Assembly: GCA_031257565.1 (NCBI GenBank)
Contig: JAIROL010000131.1
Coordinates: forward strand, 1 to 46,176
DNA length: 46,176 nt
Direction: 5' to 3'
Source of the DNA: Tannerella sp.
GTDB taxonomy: Bacteria; Bacteroidota; Bacteroidia; Bacteroidales; Tannerellaceae
Shown: one piece after another, positions 1-9,400 of the stretch
Layout of the letters: each line of letters opens with the position of its first letter
Position numbering within the stretch: the first letter of the stretch is position 1
The notes under the pieces: generated by a model
Database searches by the model: none
What the model was told of the DNA's origin: nothing
What the model saw: the letters and a program-made list of their open reading frames with translations, nothing else
Translations under genes and position numbers: made by a program

Positions 1-30
1 AAAGACAAGTTTGAAATTACGGAGATTTAA
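1..30 (+). CDS. Possible C-terminal tail of an upstream gene (partial)
   Basis: The first 30 bases read as nine codons followed by TAA (KDKFEITEI-stop). They may be the end of a gene that begins left of the window. No TAnnTTTG promoter is visible between here and the gene at 146, which fits an upstream gene in the same operon. With nine residues, no family can be named and chance is a real alternative. Confidence 0.25.
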   Translation, partial: KDKFEITEI

Positions 31-145
31 GTCCGCAGATTCTGAATTTTCTACATTATTTCATCCTTGATTTCCATGAAAAACTTTCTGTAAAGCGTAA
101 ACCAACAATAAACCAACAATAAAACAAAGTTAAATAAATGAAATT

Positions 146-2014
146 ATGAAGAAAAAATTTATATCAAATGGAATTATTACCGTAATCAGCGGAATTTTTA
201 TCATTCCGGTTATCTGTATTGTGTTCATGTCGGGCGTCAGTTCGAAATCCGGCGAATTAACCCTTTCAAAAAGCGGAAAGGCGCTGTATTCGATTGTCCT
301 TCCCGACAGTCCGACGCCGGTAGAATCGACTGCCGCAAATGAACTTAAAAAGTATCTCGACGAAATCACAGGCGCCGATTTTACGATTGTGAATGAATCG
401 AACGCCAACAATGCCAAACCGCAAATCGTTGTCGGTAATTCTTTGCGTGCAAAAGAACTTCTTCCCGGAATAGATCCGGCACAACTGCCTTACGACGGCA
501 TCGTTATTGAGACGGCAGGGAAAAATATCGTCCTCGCCGGTCATCCCGTCCGCGGGACGCTTTATGCCGTCAATACTTTTCTCGAAGAGGCCGCCGGAGT
601 ACGCTGGTGGACTTCGACCGAATCGTTCGTTCCTGAAAACAAAAAACTGACGGTTCCCCGGTTGCATGTAAACTATGCACCCAGCCTGATTTACCGTGAA
701 GCATTTTATAAAGATGCTTTCCATGATGAAAAGTTCGCGTCGCAAATGAAATGCAACGGCAATTTTGCAAGAGATTCCCCCGCGTACGGCGGCCACCACA
801 AGTTTCAATACTTCGTCCACTCGTTTTATCCCATTTTGCCGCCGGAAACTTATTTTGACAAACATCCGGAATGGTATAGCCTCATTGACGGCAAACGCAC
901 GTTTCAAAACGCGCAACTTTGCCTTACCAATGAAGAGATGTGCAAACAGTTCATCATTAATGCGCTTGAAGCGCTTCATGAAAATCCGGACGCCGGCTTT
1001 ATTTCAGTCAGTCAAAACGACTGTCACGGAGCCTGCCAATGCGACAAATGCCAGGCCATAGTCCGCGAAGAAGGCAGCGAGGCCGGACCGCTGATCCGTT
1101 TCGTAAACACGGTAGCCGAAGCCATTGAAAAGGAATATCCTGACCTCTGGGTGGAAACCCTTGCATACCAGTATACCCGCAAAGCGCCGTTGAAAGTCAA
1201 ACCCCGCAAAAATGTAGTGATTCGCCTGTGCTCCATAGAATGTTCGTTCTCTCAACCGTTGGGCGAAAGCGAGCAGAACAAATCGTTTCGTGAAGACATG
1301 GAAGCATGGAGCAAAATAGCCGACAATCTGTTTGTCTGGAACTATGTGACCAATTTTTCTTCGTACATGCTGCCTCAACCCAACATCCATACGCTGGCCG
1401 GCGATATTCGTTTTTTTGTCCGGAACAATACCATCGGACTGTTTGAACAGGGCGATACCTATTGCGATGCAGGCGATTTCGTAAGGATGCGCAATTGGGT
1501 TATCTCACGCCTGATGTGGAATCCGGAGTTGGATGAAAACAGGCTGACAGATGAATTTCTTGCAGGTTATTACGGGGAAAAAGCAGCTCCTTTCCTTCGC
1601 AAATACTGGGATTTGTTGACGGCGTCATGCAGGGAATCCGGCATTTATCTGCGTTGCTACATGCATGCGACGGATGGCTGGCTAAGCGTTCCTGCCTACG
1701 CCGAAGCCGCCCGTTTGATGCAACAGGCCATTGCCGTCACAAAAGATGAAACGCAACGCAACCGGCTTCGCAGGGAAGAAATTCCGATAAAATATGTGTT
1801 GTTGCTTGAAAATGAACGGTTTAAGGCCTATGAGAAAGAAGCGGGAGGTTTGCCGTTCACGCTCCCGGATCCGGAAAAGGCGCTCGACGAATTTATGACG
1901 CTCCTCAGGGAATTTAACGTAACCATGGCATGGGAAGATTTCAGCGTCAGTCCCAATCATGTTTCAAGACTGGAACAAACGCTCCGCAGCAAATTATTTT
2001 CTGAACAAAAATGA
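146..2014 (+). CDS. DUF4838 / alpha-glucuronidase N-domain-like secreted glycan-active protein
   Basis: This 622-residue protein has an N-terminal hydrophobic segment (about residues 9-30) that should act as a signal peptide or membrane anchor. Residues about 45-175 look like the alpha-glucuronidase N-terminal-type domain: 'ESTAANELKKYL', then 'GNSLRAKELLPG', then 'GHPVRGTLYAVNTFLEE'. Residues about 195-510 match the DUF4838 pattern, including the KHPEWYSL-type segment and the cysteine cluster CHGACQCDKC. The family is associated with Bacteroidota glycan degradation and has a glycoside-hydrolase-like TIM barrel, but its substrate is not established. It is the first gene of a four-gene plus-strand set, and the next gene starts 6 bp after its stop. 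A three-codon mini-ORF (138-149) overlaps the start through ATGA. The family call is good; the enzymatic activity is inference. Confidence 0.85.
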   Translation: MKKKFISNGIITVISGIFIIPVICIVFMSGVSSKSGELTLSKSGKALYSIVLPDSPTPVESTAANELKKYLDEITGADFTIVNESNANNAKPQIVVGNSLRAKELLPGIDPAQLPYDGIVIETAGKNIVLAGHPVRGTLYAVNTFLEEAAGVRWWTSTESFVPENKKLTVPRLHVNYAPSLIYREAFYKDAFHDEKFASQMKCNGNFARDSPAYGGHHKFQYFVHSFYPILPPETYFDKHPEWYSLIDGKRTFQNAQLCLTNEEMCKQFIINALEALHENPDAGFISVSQNDCHGACQCDKCQAIVREEGSEAGPLIRFVNTVAEAIEKEYPDLWVETLAYQYTRKAPLKVKPRKNVVIRLCSIECSFSQPLGESEQNKSFREDMEAWSKIADNLFVWNYVTNFSSYMLPQPNIHTLAGDIRFFVRNNTIGLFEQGDTYCDAGDFVRMRNWVISRLMWNPELDENRLTDEFLAGYYGEKAAPFLRKYWDLLTASCRESGIYLRCYMHATDGWLSVPAYAEAARLMQQAIAVTKDETQRNRLRREEIPIKYVLLLENERFKAYEKEAGGLPFTLPDPEKALDEFMTLLREFNVTMAWEDFSVSPNHVSRLEQTLRSKLFSEQK

Positions 2015-2020
2015 TTTGAA

Positions 2021-4687
2021 ATGAATAGAATCCGGTTATTATTTTTTGGAGTTATCTTGTTTGCCTGTACCGGTAAACATTCGCTTGACGATTTCTCCTC
2101 CGGTAAGGAAAACGACGCAAACTTATCCTTAATCGTAAATGATTACAGTTTCAACGGTTACACCACGCACTGGCAGGATGTTTATCAGCGCCGTTACCGT
2201 TACGGGAATCTTTTCCGTATGAACGTGACCGATGTAGAAGCTGTTGTCCGGCAGGCTAAAGCCGATGCGGCCGAAGCGCTTGGTATTCCCGGATTGCGTC
2301 TTGAGGAAAGGTTTGTCAACGCCTTTTTAACAAAAGCCGGCGAATATCAGTCGCTGGAGAATCCAACCCTTGAAACGCTGAACGATGCCATAAACAGAGG
2401 AAATGTACTGGTTTTTACGGATGATTCTTCGGAAGTCGCAAAGATTCTCCTGAAAAAAAAGTCCGGCGGATTTTCAAAGGAGAATCTTGAAAACCATCAG
2501 GCTCAAGCAAAAAACTTTATGACCGCCAACGCCTTTCTTTTGGAAGCCGGCGACAGGTTGCTCTTTGTCGTCGCAGGTCCCGACTCCGGACAGCTTGCGC
2601 ATTTTCGCTCTATTCTGGAAAATACGCGCAAACTGCTTTCGGAATATGACCTTAAAAGAGGCTGGTTCGGGGCGCAAACGCTCATCAAAAGCGTTACATG
2701 TACGCCGGGAACGCCCGTCGACGTCATCGGGAAAGGCTTGAATGAAGGCAATTCCTGGTTCGTTTTCGACGGCTACATGGAATTTCTGGCCGGAAAAGAA
2801 ATAGAATCCTGGGCAAAAGAAAGCGGTTTACCCATAGTCGTTGACGCAGGTTTTCCGCCGGTTTATAATTGCACGGACTATGACGACCTGCAGGTGCAAC
2901 TCATGTTTACTCCGCAGGACTGGATAGATTACGCCCGCAGGAAAAACGGGTATGTCTTCCGTCAGGTAAACGACAAAGAGGCCGATAATTTACCTTACGA
3001 CGGTTATTTTGCCAATGCAGGCAATGCCCGGCAGATAAATGAAGAAGACAAGCCTTTTGTGATACGGACGGGAGACTTGTCGGGCGGAGCTACTTCATGC
3101 ATGTACCTCTTTCACAAAAAAGACATGGTTTTTGACAGGGATCAAATTTGGCAGGCTGTCATGGAGCGACGGTCTATAGCCGTCACCGAGGGCGGATATG
3201 TCATGGGAGACGCGCTCTATCGCAATGCCATGCAATTGCTGTTCTTAGACAGAGATTATCTTGAAGAATATTTCGGCGACCGTATTAATCTTGAAACCGG
3301 TACGCAGGCAAACCGCATATTGCTGACCGTATCGAACTTTTATGACCATCCCGTCGAAGGCCGTCTGAAGATAAATATACCCGGGCAATTGGTTTTTTCA
3401 GAAAAAACGGATTTGAAAATACAATTACCGGCAGGAGCTTCAAAAGTCCTGAGTCTGGATGTCCAGCCCAAAGCTGAAGCAATGAATCGGAGGAATGTAG
3501 TCGCATTTACTTTCGAATGGGGAGGCGTTTCAGCCAAATCGACTGTGGCTCAACTGGAACTTCCGCCTGCCATCTCGGTGCATGAACTGCTGTATGGAAC
3601 ATCTTCGGGAATAAAATTTCCGGTAAGCGTCCATAATTTTACGAAACAGGATGAATTTCCCGTGAAAATCAGCGTAGCGGAAACAGGCGAACCGTCAAAA
3701 CCGGTTTATGAAGCGGAACATAATATCCGGGTTGCTACGGGTGAATTTTGCGACACGGAATTTGATATACGTCTGCCTGCCGGGAAATATATTGTGACTG
3801 CCTCCGCTCTGGGACTTGAAGCAAAGACGCAATTAGGCATTGGAACCGCATCGGGCAAAGCCGCCGTTACGGAAATCGACCTGAACGGCGACGGCATACT
3901 GGAATACGTAATGGAAAACGGTTATGCCAAAGTCACGCTGCTGACCGTCGGCGCACGCGTGATAGAATATATAGTTAAGTCTAAGAACGACAACGTACTG
4001 TTCAAACTCTGGCCGGAGAAACCCGTAGACGATCGACGACCTTACCGTGACCGCGGTTTTTATCCTTACGGAGGTTTTGAAGATTTCCTCGGACAGCCTT
4101 CTATCGAGACACATAAAGTTTATGACGCCGTAGTAATCAAACCGGAAGGCGAGTATGTACAGGTGAAGATGACTGCCGGTTATTTCGGCAACGCCATCGA
4201 AAAAGTTTATACTCTCTATGGCGATTCGCCGTTGCTTGAAGCGCGTTTTGCTATGAGAATGATAAATCCCGAACTGAACGTAATCGGCCCGCAGCCTATC
4301 TACGAAGTGGGCAAGTCTCACGGACCGGAGGATGTATTCGTTATTCCCGAAAAAGACGGATTGCATGAATACCGGATGAGAACCGACCGTTATTACGGCA
4401 AGAAATTAGACCTGGCCGAAGGCTGGAACGCTGCTTACGATACAAAAGAAGACATAGCCTTTATCGGCGCTTACCCCGTTGAGCGGCCTTTATTCCTGCA
4501 TTTATGGATGAATCACCCGTCCAATCCGGACGCCAATTATTTCTATGCCGAACTTCAACCATGGACGCCCCTGTTCATGAAAACAACCTCTTATTTTTCC
4601 TATTATATGTGGGCCGACGCCGGAAATTGGCAAAAGGCGCTGGATGCCCTCAGGGAAAGGAATCTGATAACAAAAAAATTAAATTAA
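2021..4687 (+). CDS. Large exported lipoprotein of unknown function with mutarotase-like C-terminal part
   Basis: I do not recognise this 888-residue protein. The N-terminus is a lipoprotein signal with lipobox LFAC (Cys16), so it is probably anchored in the outer membrane. Residues about 30-470 form a region without an obvious family. Residues about 480-620 look like beta-sandwich (Ig-like) repeats. From about residue 625 ('EIDLNGDGILEYVMENGYAKVTL') to about 860, the pattern of beta strands with aromatic and acidic residues resembles the galactose-mutarotase-like or super-sandwich domains found in many glycoside hydrolases and lyases. It starts 6 bp after the DUF4838 gene and is followed 12 bp later by another exported unknown, so co-transcription is likely. 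The context suggests a role in glycan breakdown or binding. The fold statement is inference from sequence texture only. Confidence 0.85.
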   Translation: MNRIRLLFFGVILFACTGKHSLDDFSSGKENDANLSLIVNDYSFNGYTTHWQDVYQRRYRYGNLFRMNVTDVEAVVRQAKADAAEALGIPGLRLEERFVNAFLTKAGEYQSLENPTLETLNDAINRGNVLVFTDDSSEVAKILLKKKSGGFSKENLENHQAQAKNFMTANAFLLEAGDRLLFVVAGPDSGQLAHFRSILENTRKLLSEYDLKRGWFGAQTLIKSVTCTPGTPVDVIGKGLNEGNSWFVFDGYMEFLAGKEIESWAKESGLPIVVDAGFPPVYNCTDYDDLQVQLMFTPQDWIDYARRKNGYVFRQVNDKEADNLPYDGYFANAGNARQINEEDKPFVIRTGDLSGGATSCMYLFHKKDMVFDRDQIWQAVMERRSIAVTEGGYVMGDALYRNAMQLLFLDRDYLEEYFGDRINLETGTQANRILLTVSNFYDHPVEGRLKINIPGQLVFSEKTDLKIQLPAGASKVLSLDVQPKAEAMNRRNVVAFTFEWGGVSAKSTVAQLELPPAISVHELLYGTSSGIKFPVSVHNFTKQDEFPVKISVAETGEPSKPVYEAEHNIRVATGEFCDTEFDIRLPAGKYIVTASALGLEAKTQLGIGTASGKAAVTEIDLNGDGILEYVMENGYAKVTLLTVGARVIEYIVKSKNDNVLFKLWPEKPVDDRRPYRDRGFYPYGGFEDFLGQPSIETHKVYDAVVIKPEGEYVQVKMTAGYFGNAIEKVYTLYGDSPLLEARFAMRMINPELNVIGPQPIYEVGKSHGPEDVFVIPEKDGLHEYRMRTDRYYGKKLDLAEGWNAAYDTKEDIAFIGAYPVERPLFLHLWMNHPSNPDANYFYAELQPWTPLFMKTTSYFSYYMWADAGNWQKALDALRERNLITKKLN

Positions 4688-4699
4688 ATTGATACGAAG

Positions 4700-6523
4700 A
4701 TGAACAAACTTGAATTTTTATTAATACTTTGTTTTCTGGGATTCGTGACGCCTGCACAGGCTAAAGACAATTCCGGCGTCCTTAAGATAAACAGTATTGA
4801 ACTGGGCTATCCGCATCCGGCCGTCCCCTTTTACCATTTCAAAGCCGGTCTGGAATTGCCCGAAGCCTCCATGATTGAAATAGAGGCCGTTGTCGACGGC
4901 AGGAGCTTGAGGTTTGTCAACCTCTACAGCGGCGATATCCATGAGGAAGCCGGCAGGCCGGCAAATATCCATCGTCCGCCGTCGGGATACGCCCTTTCAC
5001 AGGACAACACCCTGTACAAAACGCCCTGCATTACCGCATGGTTAAAATGGGAACCGGGTAAGACATACAGGATAGAGATAAAAGCACGACTGAAAAAATC
5101 GGTAAAACCATCGCCCGACGACAGGATTATTTCAGCCGTGTCCGATGTAAAAGCGCCGGAAGGCGTTGCCGTGTTCGACCCTGATTGGAAAGCTTATAAA
5201 TCGGTTGTAGTGAGCGAAACGGCAGGTATTGGTCGCGAAAGCGAAACGGTAGAAGTCCTGTTGCCGTTCTATCCCGACGAGGTGACGGACCTGAAGCGCG
5301 AAATCCGCGTGATGGCCGTCAATCCGTCCGATTATAGCCTGTACGAAACGCCTTGCCAGGTCTTTGAAATCCGTAAATACGATGATAAAGACAGCCTGAA
5401 TCCCTTAGAACCGGATCAGCCGAAACGACAAATTCCCCTGTGGATGCCGACCGTTACCTGCAAAGTCGCTTTCCTTGCCGATGTGCCGGCCAAATCAAGC
5501 AAGGTTTATTTGATTTATTATAATAACTCAAAAGCGCTTACAAAATCGTACCGGACAGATTTGCAGGTACAGGGCGAATTGCCGGGACTGTCGATAGATA
5601 ACGACAAACTCAATATCGTCCTGCATCCCCAGTCGGGACATATAGACGAGATAACGCTGAAGACGCATCCCGGACATCCGCTGTTTCACCGCATGGAAAC
5701 CAATGGCGCCATCCACTGGAACCCTGGCATTTATGCGCCTCCGCGCGCATGGACGCATACGGCAGACTGGAAACTCGAACAAAACATGTATTCTATCTCC
5801 GGTCCGGCGCTTGCTACCGGTGAATTTTGGGGACATCTGCGCAATATGTCGGAAGTGGACGCCTCCGTCCGTTATGAATTTTTCCCCGGTGCGCCGTACT
5901 TTTTCGCTACGACGGACATGCGCATCAACGAGACGGTTCAGTGCCTCGCCCTGCGGAATGCCGAAATTGTCCTGAAAAGGGAACTGATAACACATGCAGC
6001 CTGGTATGACGTCATTCGCGACCGTGTAATGACATACGACGTACTGCACATGGCCGATCTGACCGACTTAAAGATGGAAGCGGACGTCCCCTGGATTACG
6101 TTCTACAACGAAGAAACCGGCGTCGGCTTTGCAGGTATAAACCTTGAATATGCCAACGCTTCGCTCGAATCGAGGAAAAGCCTCCTTAATCCCTACATGT
6201 ACATTACCGGAGGCCCCTGGATATACTGGACGCGGGCGCTCTCGCTGAGCTTTCTGGCGTCTAACATGCAACAGGTAATTCCCGCCGTAAAAGGAAGCCT
6301 GTTTCACGAGAAATGGGCTTACCTCGTCTATCAAATTGACGGTGAGACGCCCTATAAACCCGTGATTGAATGGACAAAACGCCTGACTAATCCGCTCAGG
6401 ATACGTCTTGAGGAAGAAGTGGACGAAAGAGTGTCGCGAAGCCTCGTGGAAGTATATATGGACGAAGGCAAAAGCGGCTGGGAAGAACGGGAAACGGGAA
6501 ATCACGGCCATACGGAACGATAA
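4700..6523 (+). CDS. Exported protein of unknown function in a glycan-related operon
   Basis: This 607-residue protein has a classical signal peptide (MNKLEFLLILCFLGFVTPAQA, cleavage near residue 21) and no Cys anchor, so it should be periplasmic or secreted. The sequence is rich in predicted beta strands, Trp and Tyr. From about residue 290 to 560 it has stretches such as 'NGAIHWNPGIYAPPRAW' and 'YEFFPGAPYFFATTDMRI', which resemble the large beta-sandwich domains of polysaccharide lyases and hydrolases, but I cannot assign a named family. It follows the 888-residue lipoprotein by 12 bp. The final residues are very polar (GWEERETGNHGHTER) and may be a disordered tail. A promoter-like site lies just downstream, so this may be the last gene of the first transcription unit. 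Confidence 0.85.
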   Translation: MNKLEFLLILCFLGFVTPAQAKDNSGVLKINSIELGYPHPAVPFYHFKAGLELPEASMIEIEAVVDGRSLRFVNLYSGDIHEEAGRPANIHRPPSGYALSQDNTLYKTPCITAWLKWEPGKTYRIEIKARLKKSVKPSPDDRIISAVSDVKAPEGVAVFDPDWKAYKSVVVSETAGIGRESETVEVLLPFYPDEVTDLKREIRVMAVNPSDYSLYETPCQVFEIRKYDDKDSLNPLEPDQPKRQIPLWMPTVTCKVAFLADVPAKSSKVYLIYYNNSKALTKSYRTDLQVQGELPGLSIDNDKLNIVLHPQSGHIDEITLKTHPGHPLFHRMETNGAIHWNPGIYAPPRAWTHTADWKLEQNMYSISGPALATGEFWGHLRNMSEVDASVRYEFFPGAPYFFATTDMRINETVQCLALRNAEIVLKRELITHAAWYDVIRDRVMTYDVLHMADLTDLKMEADVPWITFYNEETGVGFAGINLEYANASLESRKSLLNPYMYITGGPWIYWTRALSLSFLASNMQQVIPAVKGSLFHEKWAYLVYQIDGETPYKPVIEWTKRLTNPLRIRLEEEVDERVSRSLVEVYMDEGKSGWEERETGNHGHTER

Positions 6524-6554
6524 ACGGTTAATCCTTTCATCGTTCACAAAACCC

Positions 6555-6583
6555 TTTCGTGCGAAGCAAATAGTTTAATTTTG
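6555..6583 (+). promoter_or_regulatory. Putative Bacteroidota-type promoter for the 6618 gene
   Basis: A -7 element TAATTTTG (6576-6583, fits TAnnTTTG) is preceded, after a 17-nt spacer, by TTTC (6555-6558), one base off the -33 consensus TTTG. It lies about 35 bp before the start codon at 6618. The gene could therefore be transcribed separately from the three upstream genes. Confidence 0.5.
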
Positions 6584-6617
6584 TGCGGATTACGTTTTAC
6601 CATAAAAATATATTGAT

Positions 6618-7904
6618 ATGAAGACAAAAAAAATGAATGAAAAACATGTTGTATTAATTTTATGCTGTTTTATGTTTATGAATATGATTTCATCCTGTAA
6701 TAAAAATATCCGGATGGATGAAGATTTTGCAGGCGGCTTAGATCAGCAGATACCCGTCCTCGGATGGCACGGGCTTCCCGCATCGGGAGAATATGCCGGC
6801 GAGGTATATTATCGTGAAATGGCGGATGCCGGTTTTACCATAAATCTTCCGCTCGGAGGCTGGTCGGATTCGGAAGCGGAAACTTATTTCACGCTGCTTG
6901 ACAGGGCGCAGTCTGTGGGAATAAAAATCATGATAAACTGGGAAGTAGTTAATTTTTTCACTCCCGGCGAAATGACGCGCCTCAAGGATCATCCTGCCGT
7001 AGCCGGTTATACCATCCGCGACGAACCGTCGGCAGGCGATTTTGAAAACCTGGCTGCTATCGTCCGCAAAATTCAGGCAATTGATACGGTTCATCCCTGC
7101 TATATCAACCTTTTTCCGAATTATGCGTCCGAACAGGCGCTGGGCGTTTCAGGCCCGAACGCTTACCGCAGGCATGTCCGGAAATTCATAGACGAAGTAC
7201 CTGTTCCGATGGTTTCATTCGACCATTACTGCATTCTGGCGGACAAGGATAAAAACCGTTCCATAAGGCCGGAATATTACGAAAATCTCGAAATTATTGC
7301 CGACGAGAGCCGCAAGGCCGGCAAACCGTTCTGGGCGTTTGCCCTTTCTACCGCACACTGGGATTATCCCGTACCGACGCTTTCCGACCTGCGTTTGCAG
7401 GTATACAGCGATTTGGCGTATGGCGCGCAGTGTATTCAGTATTTCACCTGGCTTGATCCCTGTTGCGATCCGATGTGGGGAGAAGGGGCGGACGACAACG
7501 CTCCCATACGCATCGACGGCTCCAAATCGTCCATTTATTATACCGTACAGTCGATGAACAGAGAGATTAAAGCCCTGTCGAAAGTATTTCTCAACAGCAA
7601 AGCGCTTTGGACAGCCCATACGGGAAGCGTTCCGAAAGGATGCAAAAACCTGGATACGGCGCTGTTGCCCAAACAGGTAAAGTCTCTTGAAATATCCGAT
7701 CCCGGCGCACTGGTCTCAATGCTCGAAAGAGGCAAAGACCTGTTTGTCGTTATTGTAAACCACGATGTCAACAGCGACGTCACTGTGCGGGTGAAAGGAG
7801 GCGCCGGATTAAGAATGGTAAGCAAAGTGGGGAAAATCATCGATGTGATCGAAGAGCAAACACTCTCGCCGGGAGACGTCACAATACTGTTTGCCAAAAA
7901 ATAG
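6618..7904 (+). CDS. Lipoprotein with glycoside hydrolase-like TIM barrel
   Basis: This 428-residue protein carries a lipoprotein signal with lipobox ISSC (Cys27). The remainder looks like a clan GH-A type (beta/alpha)8 barrel: strand motifs 'GFTINLPLGGW', 'GIKIMINWEVV', 'VAGYTIRDEPSAGDF' (the RDEP segment resembles the acid/base Asn/Asp-Glu-Pro motif), 'PMVSFDHYC' and 'PFWAFALSTAHW'. A short beta domain (about residues 365-428, 'LVSMLERGKDLFVVIVNHD') follows the barrel. No clear second catalytic glutamate is seen at the expected late strand, where the segment reads FWAFALSTAHWDY, so activity is uncertain. An in-frame ATG at 6633 (residue 6) is an alternative start. The gene sits 94 bp after the previous one, with its own promoter-like site. 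Confidence 0.8.
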   Translation: MKTKKMNEKHVVLILCCFMFMNMISSCNKNIRMDEDFAGGLDQQIPVLGWHGLPASGEYAGEVYYREMADAGFTINLPLGGWSDSEAETYFTLLDRAQSVGIKIMINWEVVNFFTPGEMTRLKDHPAVAGYTIRDEPSAGDFENLAAIVRKIQAIDTVHPCYINLFPNYASEQALGVSGPNAYRRHVRKFIDEVPVPMVSFDHYCILADKDKNRSIRPEYYENLEIIADESRKAGKPFWAFALSTAHWDYPVPTLSDLRLQVYSDLAYGAQCIQYFTWLDPCCDPMWGEGADDNAPIRIDGSKSSIYYTVQSMNREIKALSKVFLNSKALWTAHTGSVPKGCKNLDTALLPKQVKSLEISDPGALVSMLERGKDLFVVIVNHDVNSDVTVRVKGGAGLRMVSKVGKIIDVIEEQTLSPGDVTILFAKK

Positions 7905-8017
7905 TCTGCAATAAAAAACATATATGAATAGTTTTAACAAGAGATTTAGCCGTTTCTTTCGGCTGAACGAACTCAGGCGGAAATAACGACGATGATCGTT
8001 TTTTCCGATTTTCTTCA

Positions 8018-8056
8018 AATAGCCTGAGATTGAATAGCTATCAATCTCAGGCTATT
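8018..8056. terminator. Perfect 16-bp inverted repeat between convergent genes
   Basis: The arms 8018-8033 and 8041-8056 are perfect reverse complements (AATAGCCTGAGATTGA on the left) around a 7-nt loop. It lies between the plus-strand gene ending at 7904 and the minus-strand gene ending at 8056, and overlaps the latter's stop codon by one base. A bidirectional terminator is the simplest reading, although the T-tracts on both sides are weak. A smaller hairpin followed by six T (AACGA...TCGTT, about 7984-8005) precedes it on the plus strand. Confidence 0.65.
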
Positions 8057-9228
8057 CATTCCGCTTTATATCCTTTTACTGCCGCAATTTCCAGCACGGA
8101 TCGGTTAATTGCCTTTCCGAGATCGTCGGCATTATCGCCGGATTTTTTCAGTTCGTTGTCGATATATGCCTGTCTTTGTTTTGCTAAAGATGTTATTTCT
8201 TTTTGTATGGCGGCGCGCTCCTCTTTCTTCTTATTCACATACGATTTGATTTCCGTTTCTGATTTTCCCTGTAGTTCTTTCGGTAAATCAGATTGCTTGA
8301 TATCTTTCAGCGCCTTTTCATTTTCTTCCGTCAGGTCGACCAGATCCCAGGATTTATTTTTATAGGCAGCCTTGGTTTTGCTGACAATTCGTTCTGCTTT
8401 GTTTGCGGATGATATGGATGCGGCATTTACGTCCTGGGCGGTCTGATTCTGTTTCTTTGATTCTCCGATGCGTCCGTAGCCTATATAAGTATCATTTAAG
8501 CGAATGTTACATTCGTCTATCCGGTCGTCATACGGCGTGATGATATAGCGTACCTGCGCGTTGTGGTCGATATTGAAAAATTTGCCGTTTCCTTTGTCCG
8601 CTCCGTCTTTCCACATACCGCTGATACCTTCATCCCGATTGCCGCAATGGATTGTATTTACGGAAATGTTTTTCCTTAAAGCGTCGTTGACGGCCTCTTT
8701 GTAGGAGATATTACCTTGTGTGAACGGTTCGTTTCCGGCAATGTAGACTAAGTGGACGTCTTTGTCGTTTGCGCTCCAGTTCAACTCTTTGGTCGCTTTA
8801 TCGATAACGGTTCCGCAATATTCCAAGCCGCCGTTTGTCGTCAGGGCGAAAAGCTTCTCCGAGATCAAATCCAGGTCCGTGGTTAATGGCGCAACAAGGC
8901 GTATATAGCCGTTGGACGAGTCGAGATTGTCATTCCCGTACTCATATAAGGCTATTTGTATTTCCGGTTCTTTACCGTTGAATCGCAGGGTCGTCAGCGT
9001 GTTCACAATATTCCACAAACGCGATTTTGCCTGATTGATCAGGCCCTCCATACTGCCGGATGTGTCGAGTAAGATGGCAACCTGAATTTTATTGTCGGCG
9101 TCGGATGTTTTTTCGATCATGAACTCGTTCGAAAGATTGGCTGTTGCGTTTTCCATACGCACATTTTTGTAACTGCCGGAAATGATGCAAAGTAACATCA
9201 GGATTCCCGTTAATTTAAATTGTTTCAT
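8056..9228 (-). CDS. von Willebrand factor type A (VWA) domain protein, exported
   Basis: This 390-residue protein begins with a short hydrophobic signal segment (about residues 6-20). A VWA domain spans about residues 47-230: 'IQVAILLDTSGSMEGLI' carries the metal-ion-dependent adhesion site motif DxSxS, followed by 'IQIALYEYGND', 'TTNGGLEYCG' and 'DVHLVYIAGNEPF'. The C-terminal third (about 275-365) is charged and rich in Lys and Glu, likely helical or coiled coil. VWA proteins bind partners through the metal site; the partner here is unknown. The gene is transcribed away from the histidine kinase gene, with 172 bp between the two start codons. A TATATTTG element lies 31 bp upstream of the start on the minus strand. 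The domain assignment is strong and the role unknown. Confidence 0.9.
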   Translation of the reverse strand: MKQFKLTGILMLLCIISGSYKNVRMENATANLSNEFMIEKTSDADNKIQVAILLDTSGSMEGLINQAKSRLWNIVNTLTTLRFNGKEPEIQIALYEYGNDNLDSSNGYIRLVAPLTTDLDLISEKLFALTTNGGLEYCGTVIDKATKELNWSANDKDVHLVYIAGNEPFTQGNISYKEAVNDALRKNISVNTIHCGNRDEGISGMWKDGADKGNGKFFNIDHNAQVRYIITPYDDRIDECNIRLNDTYIGYGRIGESKKQNQTAQDVNAASISSANKAERIVSKTKAAYKNKSWDLVDLTEENEKALKDIKQSDLPKELQGKSETEIKSYVNKKKEERAAIQKEITSLAKQRQAYIDNELKKSGDNADDLGKAINRSVLEIAAVKGYKAE

Positions 9229-9259
9229 AATTTATGTATTTTTAGTTGTTTTTTTATGA

Positions 9260-9267
9260 CAAATATA
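9260..9267 (-). promoter_or_regulatory. Putative -7 promoter element of the VWA gene
   Basis: The minus strand reads TATATTTG here, an exact match to TAnnTTTG, 31 bp upstream of the VWA start codon. No TTTG lies at the standard 17-23 nt spacing, so only the -7 element is supported. Confidence 0.4.
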
Positions 9268-9400
9268 GATTGTTAAAACAAGATTTTCCGGGCAAAATGG
9301 ATGACGTCCGGTTTTCACTTGGTAAAAAGACCTTTTAAATAAGTGAACAATTTTGGGGGATGCGATTAAAAGTGTTTACTTTGTATCGGATAAAAATGTT

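Noticed and set aside
101..122. Direct repeat AAACCAACAAT twice before the first gene
   Set aside because: Two short adjacent copies in A-rich leader sequence; too little to call a regulatory site.
266..979. Long open frame on the minus strand inside the DUF4838 gene
   Set aside because: The plus-strand protein in the same DNA has clear family motifs; the antisense translation shows none.
3833..4366. 177-codon minus-strand frame inside the 888-residue lipoprotein gene
   Set aside because: It overlaps a long, operon-placed gene in full and has no recognisable protein features.
7924..7986. 20-residue basic mini-ORF (starting MNSFNKRFSRFF) before the 8018 hairpin
   Set aside because: It is short and isolated, with no coupling to a gene and no known family; chance is sufficient.
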